From: Nocardia pneumoniae NBRC 100136
Lineage (GTDB): Bacteria > Actinomycetota > Actinomycetes > Mycobacteriales > Mycobacteriaceae
DNA: 64,000 bases
Assembly (NCBI RefSeq): GCF_000308755.1
Contig: NZ_BAGF01000059.1
Location: 53,473 to 117,472, forward strand
Reading direction: 5' to 3'
Both the position numbers and the translations under genes were made by a program. Below are positions 24,748 through 32,462 of this stretch, piece by piece; position 1 is the stretch's first letter; each line of letters starts with the position of its first letter. The notes under the pieces are model-generated. The model was not told where the DNA came from. It ran no database searches and was given only the letters and a program-made list of their open reading frames with translations.

Positions 24748-24765
24748 GTTTGCTAACCGTTTGCT
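24748..24765. promoter_or_regulatory. 11-bp direct repeat upstream of the SRPBCC-SDR gene
   Basis: GTTTGCT-AACC-GTTTGCT is a perfect 7-bp direct repeat at 11-bp spacing, 36-53 bp before the start of the gene on the minus strand. The spacing matches the repeats at 22279, and the reverse strand shares the flank CGAAACAGC with that site, but the core sequence differs. Confidence 0.4.
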
Positions 24766-24789
24766 GTTTCGAAAACTTTCCAAACCGTA

Positions 24790-24802
24790 ATAGACGGTCT
24801 AT
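24790..24802. promoter_or_regulatory. TetR-like palindrome ATAGAC-G-GTCTAT
   Basis: A perfect palindrome with 6-bp arms and a one-base centre lies in the divergent region between the SRPBCC-SDR and NTF2-fold genes. TAGACNGTCTA is a common half-site arrangement for TetR-family repressors. The regulator is unknown. Confidence 0.4.
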
Positions 24803-24854
24803 ATCCGATTCGTCCGATACGAGGGCAGCGACCCGAAGTCCGGCGTGGCCGAAA

Positions 24855-24868
24855 TAGAACCTGTTCTA
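24855..24868. promoter_or_regulatory. KstR-type box
   Basis: TAGAACCTGTTCTA fits the KstR consensus TNNAACNNGTTNNA exactly, including the preferred TAGAAC/GTTCTA arms. It overlaps a -10-like TACTAT (24867-24872), 40 bp upstream of the NTF2-fold gene. KstR represses cholesterol-catabolism genes in mycobacteria, rhodococci and relatives, so this site predicts steroid control of the gene. Confidence 0.65.
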
Positions 24869-24907
24869 CTATGGATCGAGTCCCGGCCGACCAATGGAGG
24901 TACCGCC

Positions 24908-25714
24908 ATGCCGCTGGATCCCTCGCTCGCGGCGCTGCTGACGACCGTCGAGGCATCACCGCGTGCGGTCGCCGCGCACGACAGGGCGGCCTGGGTCGAC
25001 CTGTTCACCGAGGACGCCGAGATCGACGACCCGGTCGGCTCGCGCCCGCACATCGGCCGCGCCGCCATCGAACGCTTCTACGACACCTTCATCGGGCCGA
25101 ACACCATCACCTTCCACGTCGACCGAGACCTCCTGCACCCGCCGACGGTGCTGCGCGACCTGACCATCGAGACCACGATGTCGACCGGCGCCACCGTCTT
25201 CGTCCCGATGCACCTGCGCTATCGGCTGGTCGAGCGGGATGGCGGCTGGCAGATCGCCCACCTGGCCGCGCACTGGGAGCTGGGGAGCATGATCCGGCGA
25301 CTGCTGCGCACCGGATCACCCGGAATCGCCGCCGCGCTGAAGCTCGGTCCGCAGTTGCTGGTCAACCAGGGCTTCGGCGGAATGCTCGGGCTCATGCGCG
25401 CGCTCGGCGGCGTCGGCCGCGGCGGAAAGCGTGCCACGACACGAGTGTTCGCCGCGGCGGCGAGCACCGACCTGGCCCGGGTCCGCGAGCTGCTCGGAAA
25501 TCGGGCGGACATCGAATTGCCCGTAGGGACACCCGTCTCGGCGGAAGAATTCACCAATCGGGCGCGGAATATGCGCTGGAGCAAAGTGATCGCGGCAGGC
25601 CGCACGGTCACGGCGAGCGTCCGGCTGGGCAACGCACCCGGGGTCGCGGTGGTGGAGTTCGCAACGGATAGCAATCGCATAGCAACCATCCGTTTCCATC
25701 TCGCCGCCGTCTGA
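24908..25714 (+). CDS. NTF2-fold protein, possibly two-domain, under a KstR box
   Basis: The 268-residue product has an N-terminal SnoaL-like domain (about residues 1-130: DRAAWVDLFTEDAEIDDPVGSRPHIGRAAIERFYDTF) and a smaller C-terminal region (about 165-268) that may be a second, partial NTF2-like domain. The fold includes ketosteroid isomerases, but the catalytic Tyr/Asp pair cannot be assigned from sequence alone. GGAGG lies 7 nt before the ATG at 24908. The KstR-type box upstream suggests a part in sterol metabolism. Confidence 0.82.
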   Translation: MPLDPSLAALLTTVEASPRAVAAHDRAAWVDLFTEDAEIDDPVGSRPHIGRAAIERFYDTFIGPNTITFHVDRDLLHPPTVLRDLTIETTMSTGATVFVPMHLRYRLVERDGGWQIAHLAAHWELGSMIRRLLRTGSPGIAAALKLGPQLLVNQGFGGMLGLMRALGGVGRGGKRATTRVFAAAASTDLARVRELLGNRADIELPVGTPVSAEEFTNRARNMRWSKVIAAGRTVTASVRLGNAPGVAVVEFATDSNRIATIRFHLAAV

Positions 25715-25824
25715 TCTCAGCGATCAGGAGACGGATCGTCGGCGCTCGCCTGTGTGCGGTCCCGCCGCCGCACCCACTCACGTACGGCCGGGCAGCCGCC
25801 TTCGTACGCGGTGGCTCGAGGCGC

Positions 25825-26745
25825 TCAGGGGGTCAACTGCGCGGCTTCGGCACGGTCATCGGCTCGATCCGAAATCTCGACGCGATCGCGCGCCGAGCGG
25901 GGATGCTCGGTCCAACCGGGCGGGCCGAACACGTACCCGAGCCGCCCGCGCCATGTGGTGGCGCCGCGTACGTCGCGGACCAGTCCGGCGAGCTCGTGGT
26001 AGTTGACCTTCAGCGGATTGTCGGTGCCGATGTTCGTGGTGAGGCCGTACCGGATGGGCTCGGATTCGGCGGCGAAGCTGCCGAACATGCGGTCCCAGAT
26101 GATGAAGACACCGCCGTAGTTCTTGTCGATGTAAGGCTGGTTGGAGCCGTGGTGGACACGGTGATGCGCCGGTGTGTTGAACAGGAACTCGATCGGGCGC
26201 GGCAGCGTCTTGACGCGCTGGGTGTGGATCGGGAACTGGTAGAGCAGGCCGATGCTCTGCAACAGGAAGATCATCCAGGCCGGGAACCCGAGCAGAGCCG
26301 CGGGCACCCACGCCACCCCGCGCAGGGTGCTGGCCACCGGGTGCAGCCAGGGCAGCCGGAGCGCGGTGGAGAGATTGAAGTACTCGCTGGAGTGGTGCAC
26401 GCTGTGCGCGGTCCACAGCAGGCGGACCCGATGGTCGGCGCGGTGCGCCCAGTAGTAGCAGAAGTCCGTCACGACCAGGCCGAGTGCCCAGACCCACCAC
26501 GATCGCGGCGAGAGGTGCAGCGGTGTGACCGCCGCGGCGGCGACCACGGCCGAGAACGGCAGCAAATACTGCAGCAATGGTTTGGCCAACCGGCTCAGGG
26601 TGAAGGTCACCACGTTGGATGCGGTGTCGCGGGCCGAGCCGCTGCTGTCCGGTCGGTCGGGATCGCGCCGGTAGGCGATCCACTCCACGAACATCAGCAC
26701 CGCGAACGCCGGAATGGCCCAGACGAACAACTCCACACGGCCCAT
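25825..26745 (-). CDS. Sterol desaturase/fatty acid hydroxylase family membrane protein
   Basis: This 306-residue integral membrane di-iron enzyme has the eight-histidine pattern HRADH, HSVHHSSE and HHRVHHG, plus about four membrane segments in the first 200 residues. It would hydroxylate or desaturate a lipid or sterol-like substrate with oxygen. The ATG at 26745 has AAGGAG 6 nt upstream; the frame extending to 27021 is unsupported. It is convergent with the KstR-box gene, and a joint part in steroid or lipid metabolism is possible but unproven. Confidence 0.9.
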   Translation of the reverse strand: MGRVELFVWAIPAFAVLMFVEWIAYRRDPDRPDSSGSARDTASNVVTFTLSRLAKPLLQYLLPFSAVVAAAAVTPLHLSPRSWWVWALGLVVTDFCYYWAHRADHRVRLLWTAHSVHHSSEYFNLSTALRLPWLHPVASTLRGVAWVPAALLGFPAWMIFLLQSIGLLYQFPIHTQRVKTLPRPIEFLFNTPAHHRVHHGSNQPYIDKNYGGVFIIWDRMFGSFAAESEPIRYGLTTNIGTDNPLKVNYHELAGLVRDVRGATTWRGRLGYVFGPPGWTEHPRSARDRVEISDRADDRAEAAQLTP

Positions 26746-26963
26746 GAGTTCTCCTTCACCGTCTGCCGTCGGTCTCGACGCTACGGGCGCCCGCACGCAC
26801 GAACATCGCGCCGACGAGTGATTCCGCCTCCCCCGCGTGGGGGACGCGGACGGCCCGGATCGCGGGCACCCTGGACATTCGGCAAACGCGGAAGGGCCGG
26901 GCCGGCTCGCTAGGATCGCCCGCGAAACCCGACGGGACCAGAGACGGAGGCGGTGGCGAACTG

Positions 26964-28127
26964 GTGGACGTGAGCAGATCGCTGGCCCGCCAGTCGCTGG
27001 TGGTCGCCGTGGTCGCCGCACTCGTCGACGCGGTGGTGCTCGGGCTGTCCGGCGTGTTCGCCGTCGCCCCGTGGCAGACTGCCGCCGCCATCGCCGTGGT
27101 CGTCGCCGCCGACCTGGCCTTGGCCGCGCCGCCCCGGACGGCCGGTTTGGTGGCCGTGGCGCAGGTGCTGGTGCGGTTGCTCGCCGTACTGCTGCTGTAT
27201 CGGTACGGGTTCGCCGTCCGGTTCGCCGACGTGGGATTCCTGGTGGCGGGATATCGCGCTGGGGCGTGGCTGTCCGGTCCGAAATCCGCGCTGACCATGC
27301 TCGTCCTGTGCTGTGGCGTCGCCTCGGCGCATCTGTTCACCGACAGCGCCGCGGCGCACGACTGGCGGCTGCTGCTCGCGTCCACCGTGGCCGCCGGATG
27401 CGTGCCGTGGCTCGTCGGCCGCTACACAGCCGCGCGCGGCGCCTACATCGCCGACCTCGAGCAGCGCGCCCGGCTGCGCCACCAGGAGCACCGGGCCGCG
27501 CTGGAGCGCGCCGTGACCGAGGAGCGGGCCGCGATCGCGCGCGACCTGCATGATGTGATCTCCCATCACGTCAGCGCGATCGGCATCCATGCGGGCGCGG
27601 CGCGGCTGGCGCTGGGCGGCGCGGCGAGCCCGGCGGCCAGGAAATCGCTGGCGGCCGTGGAGTCCAGCAGCAGGGCGGCGATGACCGACCTGCGCCGCCA
27701 GCTCGATCTGTTGCACGGACGCGAGGACGAGGGACAGCGCCAGCCGGGACTCGCGGAGATCGACGGCCTGATCGAGCACGTGCGCGAAGCCGGGTTGGAG
27801 GTCGAGGTGACGGTGTGTGGCACCCCCGTCGGCCTACCGGAGTCGCTGAATCTCACGATGTACCGCATCGTGCAGGAGATGCTGACCAACGCGCTGCGCC
27901 ACGGCGACGGAACGCGGGCGCGACTGGAGGTGGAGTACCTCCCGAAGCGGGTGGTGCTGCGGGCGACCAATCCCCTTCCCCAGGTACCGGCCCCCGCCGA
28001 CACCTCGGTCCCGCGTGGTCTCAACGGCATCCGCCGCCGCGTGGAGCTGTTCGACGGCGAACTGGACTACGGCCGTACTGCCGATCACTGGCACACCACG
28101 GTCTCCATGCCGATCGGAGGATCGTGA
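26964..28127 (+). CDS. NarL-type sensor histidine kinase
   Basis: This 387-residue membrane kinase has five or six hydrophobic segments in about residues 8-150 and a short coiled linker. A HisKA_3 domain follows, with the phospho-accepting His near residue 196 in ERAAIARDLHDVISHH. The HATPase_c domain includes MYRIVQEMLTNALRHG and a C-terminal GLNGIRRRVELFDGEL. The sensor part is a bare membrane bundle, as in DesK/LiaS-like kinases sensing the envelope. A GTG overlap couples it to the response regulator gene. Confidence 0.92.
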   Translation: MDVSRSLARQSLVVAVVAALVDAVVLGLSGVFAVAPWQTAAAIAVVVAADLALAAPPRTAGLVAVAQVLVRLLAVLLLYRYGFAVRFADVGFLVAGYRAGAWLSGPKSALTMLVLCCGVASAHLFTDSAAAHDWRLLLASTVAAGCVPWLVGRYTAARGAYIADLEQRARLRHQEHRAALERAVTEERAAIARDLHDVISHHVSAIGIHAGAARLALGGAASPAARKSLAAVESSSRAAMTDLRRQLDLLHGREDEGQRQPGLAEIDGLIEHVREAGLEVEVTVCGTPVGLPESLNLTMYRIVQEMLTNALRHGDGTRARLEVEYLPKRVVLRATNPLPQVPAPADTSVPRGLNGIRRRVELFDGELDYGRTADHWHTTVSMPIGGS

Positions 28128-28804
28128 ACACGCCCATCCGCGTCTTGATCGCCGACGACCACAGCATGTTCCGCTCCGGTCTGCGCGTCGTCGTCGACAG
28201 CCAGGACGATCTGGACTGCGTAGCCGAGGTGAGCGACGGGCGCGCCGCGATCACCGAGACCGCCCGCCTGCGACCGGATGTCGCGATCCTCGACGTCCGG
28301 ATGCCGAAGCTGGACGGACTGGCCGCCACCGCCGCGATCGTCGCCGCGGGCGGCACCCACGTCCTGGTGCTCACCACCTACGACAGCGACGCCAATCTGT
28401 ATCGCGCGTTGCAAGCGGGCGCGAGCGGGTTCCTGCTCAAAAGCCTGCCCCCGGAAGAGCTGGTCGCCGCGATTCGCATCGCGGCGCGCGGCGACGCGCT
28501 GATCGATCCCTCGATGACCCGCCGCCTGGTGTCGCGGTTCGCGGGCAGTCTCGCGCCGCCGCGCACACCACCGGAGGTGCGGCAGCTGACCGCCCGCGAG
28601 CTGGAGGTGCTGCTGCTGCTCGCCGACGCGCGCAGCAACGCCGAGATCGCCGCGATGCTCGGTGTCGGCGAAGAGACGGTGAAGACGCACGTCTCCCGCA
28701 TTCTGGCGAAACTCGGCGTCCGCGACCGCATCCACGCGGTCGTCTATGCCCACCAGCACGGTCTGGTTTCCCCGGGATCGCCGCGCGCGGAGCGATCCCC
28801 CTGA
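28124..28804 (+). CDS. LuxR/NarL-family response regulator
   Basis: This 226-residue regulator has an N-terminal receiver with acidic pocket ADDH, phospho-acceptor Asp57 (AILDVRMP), switch Thr in LTTYDSD and Lys in LLKSLPPEEL. The C-terminal LuxR helix-turn-helix is LTARELEVLLLLADARSNAEIAAMLGV. It is the cognate partner of the kinase whose stop it overlaps (GTGA). Its targets are not visible in the window. Confidence 0.95.
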   Translation: MNTPIRVLIADDHSMFRSGLRVVVDSQDDLDCVAEVSDGRAAITETARLRPDVAILDVRMPKLDGLAATAAIVAAGGTHVLVLTTYDSDANLYRALQAGASGFLLKSLPPEELVAAIRIAARGDALIDPSMTRRLVSRFAGSLAPPRTPPEVRQLTARELEVLLLLADARSNAEIAAMLGVGEETVKTHVSRILAKLGVRDRIHAVVYAHQHGLVSPGSPRAERSP

Positions 28805-28852
28805 GCCGGGCAACCGACCGGCGGGGTGGCGGCACCACCCCGCCGTCGTGCG

Positions 28853-29659
28853 TCAGGCGCCGGTCGGCGGTTCGCCGACGGTGGTGCTGGGGTCGATGAT
28901 GCCGAAGACCTCGCCCTGCGCGCCCTGCACGATGCCCATGCGGCCGAAGGGGCTGTCGTCGGGTCCGGACAAGATCGTCGAGCCGAGATCGCGAGCCTTG
29001 TCCAGCGCGCTGTCGGCGTTGTCCACCTGGAACCAGGCCAGCCAGTAGGACGGATTGTCGCCCGGCATCTTGGTCGAGTCGTTGATGCCGCCGATGGCGT
29101 CGCCGTCCTGGGTCCGGCTGAATGTCGAGTAGATGAAGTTCTGGCCGTCGCCGATTTCGGTGTAGTGCCAGCCGAAGACGTTGGCGTAGAACTCCTGGGC
29201 CTTCTTGTAGTCGCTGGTGTGCAGCTCGTTCCAGCAGTAGGCGCCGTGCTCGTTGTAGATGCCCGCGCCGCTGTGCGCCTTGGACTCCCACACGCCGAAT
29301 ACCGCGCCGGTGGGATCGGCGGCGACGAACATCCGGCCGACGTCGAGGACGTCGAACGGCGCCATCATCAGGGCGCCGCCCGCCGCGTTGACCTTTTCGG
29401 CGACGGTGTCGGCGTTGTCGGCGGCGAGGTAGGTGGTCCACACGGAGGGCATCGGCATGCCCTCCGGCTTGGGTCCGATGCCAGCGGCCGGGCGGCCGTT
29501 GCGCATCGCCATGAGGTATCCGCCCGCCTCGGGCGAACTGTCTTGGATTTCCCAGCCGAAGAGTTCGCCGTAGAAATCGCGGGCGCGCGCGGGGTCGTCG
29601 ACCTGGCAGTCGACCCAGCACGGCGTTCCCTGCGGCCAGCTTCCATCATGAGTGGGCAT
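28853..29659 (-). CDS. Two-domain VOC/glyoxalase-like protein
   Basis: The 268-residue protein holds two vicinal-oxygen-chelate repeats: residues about 8-125 (PCWVDCQVDDPARARDFYGELFGWEI) and about 135-260 (CWNELHTSDYKKAQEFYANVFGWHY). This is the plan of CFP32-like glyoxalase-family proteins of mycobacteria. The metal-binding pattern is incomplete, so the enzyme activity is uncertain. GGAGG lies 7 nt before the ATG at 29659. It is convergent with the response regulator. Confidence 0.88.
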   Translation of the reverse strand: MPTHDGSWPQGTPCWVDCQVDDPARARDFYGELFGWEIQDSSPEAGGYLMAMRNGRPAAGIGPKPEGMPMPSVWTTYLAADNADTVAEKVNAAGGALMMAPFDVLDVGRMFVAADPTGAVFGVWESKAHSGAGIYNEHGAYCWNELHTSDYKKAQEFYANVFGWHYTEIGDGQNFIYSTFSRTQDGDAIGGINDSTKMPGDNPSYWLAWFQVDNADSALDKARDLGSTILSGPDDSPFGRMGIVQGAQGEVFGIIDPSTTVGEPPTGA

Positions 29660-30298
29660 TGCGGTGCCTCCTGACATGGGTTGCTGAGGTGCGGCCGAGA
29701 CAGCCGGCACACGGCTAGTCAACCACCGGTGCTCCGCTGAGGTGGCCCGATTCGGCCGACCACTCCGGGCTCGATTCCGAGCCGTACCCCCAGGTAAAAG
29801 ACCCCCAAAATAGATCAGTCCCCGGTAGTCTCCATCGATCCGTAAGCCTCAGTCGTCGCTGAGACTCCGGTTTCGACTGGCTTGCCGGGGGCCTAGCCGG
29901 ATCCTGGATCAGTATCTTCACTGCCAACAGACGTCTCCGTCGACAGTGCGACACTGTCCGGTGCTCCGGTGTAACTTCTAATTTTCCTCCAGATTCTCCT
30001 CCAGTCAAGAGGTCCGCCCGCCCGAATCAGGGCCGTATCGGATCGGGTTTTCCCCAGCTCGCAGCGGCCATGAGCTCCGCAGCGCTTCCGGCATCGATGA
30101 CTACAGCACCGAGGAACTCCCGGCACGACCATCGCGGTCTGCCGTCATGGGTCGATCGACAGATCAGCGACTCCCCAGCATGGTCCGCGCGGAGCTCCGG
30201 GCGCGAAATTTGCGCGAAACGCGTAGTTCGGTGCGGCGCGCCGCACTGTAATGGGTTGTGACACAATCGCATACACATGCCGACCGAGGGGAGTGGCA
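29660..30298. other. Long intergenic region before the XRE regulator
   Basis: No reading frame here has a convincing start or a known domain. I looked for the small DUF397 gene that often partners XRE-DUF5753 regulators and did not find one. The composition is less GC-rich around 29790-30000 than the neighbours. A short palindrome TTGTG-A-CACAA at 30256-30266, 33 nt before the regulator start, may be an autoregulatory site. Confidence 0.5.
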
Positions 30299-31198
30299 GT
30301 GATCGGGGACCGGGTCGCCGCCGAAGTGACAGCTACCGGAGATGACCCGCAGGAGGATCCGGCACTGCTGCGCCGGGTACTCGGGGCGCGATTGCGGCGG
30401 TTACGCGAGGCGGCCGGGATCAGCGGGGAAGCCGCGGGCCGAGCGATACGAGCCTCCCATTCCAAGATCAGCCGCCTGGAGGCGGGCCGGGTGGGCTTCC
30501 GCACGAGAGACATCGATGACCTGCTGACCCTCTACGGCGTGCACGACGCCGACGTCCGGGACGAGTACCGGCAACTGGCGCGGCGAGCCAATGCCGTGGG
30601 GCGCTGGCAGGCCGACGCGGATCTGACGGCGCTACGGCTGGACACGTATCTGGCACTCGAGGACGCCGCCACCATGATCCGCTGCTACGCACCGGGTTTG
30701 GTGCCGGAGCTGGTGCGCACGCCGTCCTACGCGCACACGATCTTCACCATCGCCCATCGCGAACCGGCAGCCGACATCCAGCGACGCGTCGAGTTGCTGA
30801 TGCGGCGGCAGCATCTGCTCACACGCTCCGACCCGCCCAAGGTGTGGCTGGTGATCGAGGCTGCCGCGTTGCGCCGCCCGATCGGCGGGCCCGAGGTCTG
30901 GGATGCGCAACTGGACCACCTCGCCGACCTGGCGGCGCGCCCCCACATCACCGTGCAGGTGCTCCCCGACCACGTCGGTGGCCCGGCCATCAGCGAAACA
31001 CCCTTCACCCTGCTTCGTTTCGCCGCACCCGAACTCAGCGACCTCGTCCACCTCCCGCACACCGGCGGCACCCAATTCCTCGACAAACGCGGCGACCTGG
31101 ACCACCACAACGCGATCTGGGATCGACTGTGCGTGTGCGCCACACCACCGGAACAGACCACCGAGCTCATCGACGCGCTCCGAACCACGCACGCATAA
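30299..31198 (+). CDS. XRE-family regulator with DUF5753 domain
   Basis: The 299-residue protein has an N-terminal helix-turn-helix (LGARLRRLREAAGISGEAAGRAIRASHSKISRLEAGRVGF, about residues 24-64) and a C-terminal DUF5753-like domain from about residue 110 (YAPGLVPELVRTPSYAHTI, DHVGGPAISETPFTLLRF). This architecture is greatly expanded in Streptomyces and Nocardia and is mostly uncharacterised. GGGGAG lies 5 nt before the GTG at 30299. The methyltransferase gene follows by 29 nt and is probably in the same operon. Confidence 0.9.
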   Translation: MIGDRVAAEVTATGDDPQEDPALLRRVLGARLRRLREAAGISGEAAGRAIRASHSKISRLEAGRVGFRTRDIDDLLTLYGVHDADVRDEYRQLARRANAVGRWQADADLTALRLDTYLALEDAATMIRCYAPGLVPELVRTPSYAHTIFTIAHREPAADIQRRVELLMRRQHLLTRSDPPKVWLVIEAAALRRPIGGPEVWDAQLDHLADLAARPHITVQVLPDHVGGPAISETPFTLLRFAAPELSDLVHLPHTGGTQFLDKRGDLDHHNAIWDRLCVCATPPEQTTELIDALRTTHA

Positions 31199-31227
31199 CA
31201 GCAAAGGCAAGAGGCAGTACCCAGCGC

Positions 31228-32055
31228 ATGTCCGACAATTTCCTCAGCACGCAGCCGCCGACCACGATCGACATCACCGTCGCGCACGAAGCCCGCGTCT
31301 ACGATTACTGGCTCGGCGGCAAGGACAACTATCCCGCCGACCGGGCACTCGGCGACGCCATCGCCGAACACATCCCCACCATCAAGAGCATGGCCAGGGC
31401 CAATCGGGCCTTCCTCACCCGCGCGGTCCGCTACCTGGTCGGCGAGGCCGGGATCAGCCAATTGCTCGATATCGGCACCGGCATCCCCACCGCGGGCAAC
31501 ACCCATGAGGTCGCCCAGCGGCTCGACCCCGCCGCTCGGATCGTCTACGTCGACAAAGACCCGATCGTGCTCGCCCACGCGCGTGCGCTCATGACCAGCA
31601 CTCCGCAGGGCCGCACCCGGTTCATCCACGCCGACCTGCACGACCCCCGCTCCATCATCGACCACCCGGCGCTCGCGGACACCCTCGATCTGACGAAACC
31701 GGTCGCGATCATGCTCGTCGCGATCATGATGTACTTCCGCGACAGCGACTACCCCCAGGACATCATCAGCACACTCCTGGACGCCGTGCCCTCCGGCAGC
31801 CACGTCGTCATCACCCATCCCACCGCAGACTTCGACGCCGATGCCATGGCCGCCGTCACCGCCGCCGCGGAAGCCTCCGGAATCGCCTTCCACCCCCGCA
31901 GCCACACCGATACCGCTGCCCTGTTCGCCGGTACCACCCTCGTCGAACCGGGACTGGTTCCGGTCGCGACCTGGCGACCCGAACTCACCGATCGGCCCAC
32001 CCCCGTCACCAAGGCCGACAGCGCCTGGTACTGGGCTGGCATCGGCTACAAATAG
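31228..32055 (+). CDS. DUF574-type SAM-dependent methyltransferase
   Basis: This 275-residue protein is of the actinobacterial S-adenosyl methyltransferase family (Methyltransf_19/DUF574). It shows VYDYWLGGKDNYPADRALGD at the N-terminus, motif I LLDIGTGIPTAGNTHEVAQ, and VYVDKDPIVLAHA. The family regularly sits beside XRE-DUF5753 regulators, as here. Its substrate is unknown. It ends just before the convergent DUF2795 gene. Confidence 0.9.
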   Translation: MSDNFLSTQPPTTIDITVAHEARVYDYWLGGKDNYPADRALGDAIAEHIPTIKSMARANRAFLTRAVRYLVGEAGISQLLDIGTGIPTAGNTHEVAQRLDPAARIVYVDKDPIVLAHARALMTSTPQGRTRFIHADLHDPRSIIDHPALADTLDLTKPVAIMLVAIMMYFRDSDYPQDIISTLLDAVPSGSHVVITHPTADFDADAMAAVTAAAEASGIAFHPRSHTDTAALFAGTTLVEPGLVPVATWRPELTDRPTPVTKADSAWYWAGIGYK

Positions 32056-32116
32056 GTGCCTTCAGCCGATGGCGGCCCGCGCCCATGAGGGACGCGGGCC
32101 GGTCGCGCGATAGCCG

Positions 32117-32302
32117 CTAGGAAACGGCTTGACTGACCGCGCTCGGTCCGTCGTAAGTACGGTCGGGTATCGCCTTCAGAGCGTCGAGAATGTCCTTGTC
32201 CGCGCCGTTGTCCTCAGCCGCGGCCACGATGCCGTCGCGATCGCACGGATAGTCGACGCCGGACAGGAACTTCTGCACCTGAATCGGATTGACCTGGCCC
32301 AT
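32117..32302 (-). CDS. DUF2795 domain protein (61 aa)
   Basis: This is a small soluble protein with the DUF2795 pattern: NPIQVQKFLSGVDYPCDRDGIVAAAEDNGADKDILDALKAIPDRTYDGPSAV. The family is abundant in actinobacteria and has no assigned function. GAGAGGAG precedes the ATG. It is divergent from the heptose-type operon and may share its promoter region (32303-32462). Confidence 0.85.
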   Translation of the reverse strand: MGQVNPIQVQKFLSGVDYPCDRDGIVAAAEDNGADKDILDALKAIPDRTYDGPSAVSQAVS

Positions 32303-32462
32303 GCTGTGCTCCTCTCTCCGATGTTCGGATCCGATCGGCGGACATCCAGCGCACTACCACGACAACACCGGGCCAAACCAGGCAGCGGCGCCGTCGCCAC
32401 CTGTTTAGCCCGGCAAGCCGGTGGAATCTCGAGGACAGGCATCGGACCGGACGGGAGGACGC

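Noticed and set aside
30027..30278. Possible DUF397 partner gene of the XRE regulator
   Set aside because: The frame shows none of the WRKSS or LAVRDS-type motifs of DUF397 and has no ribosome site.
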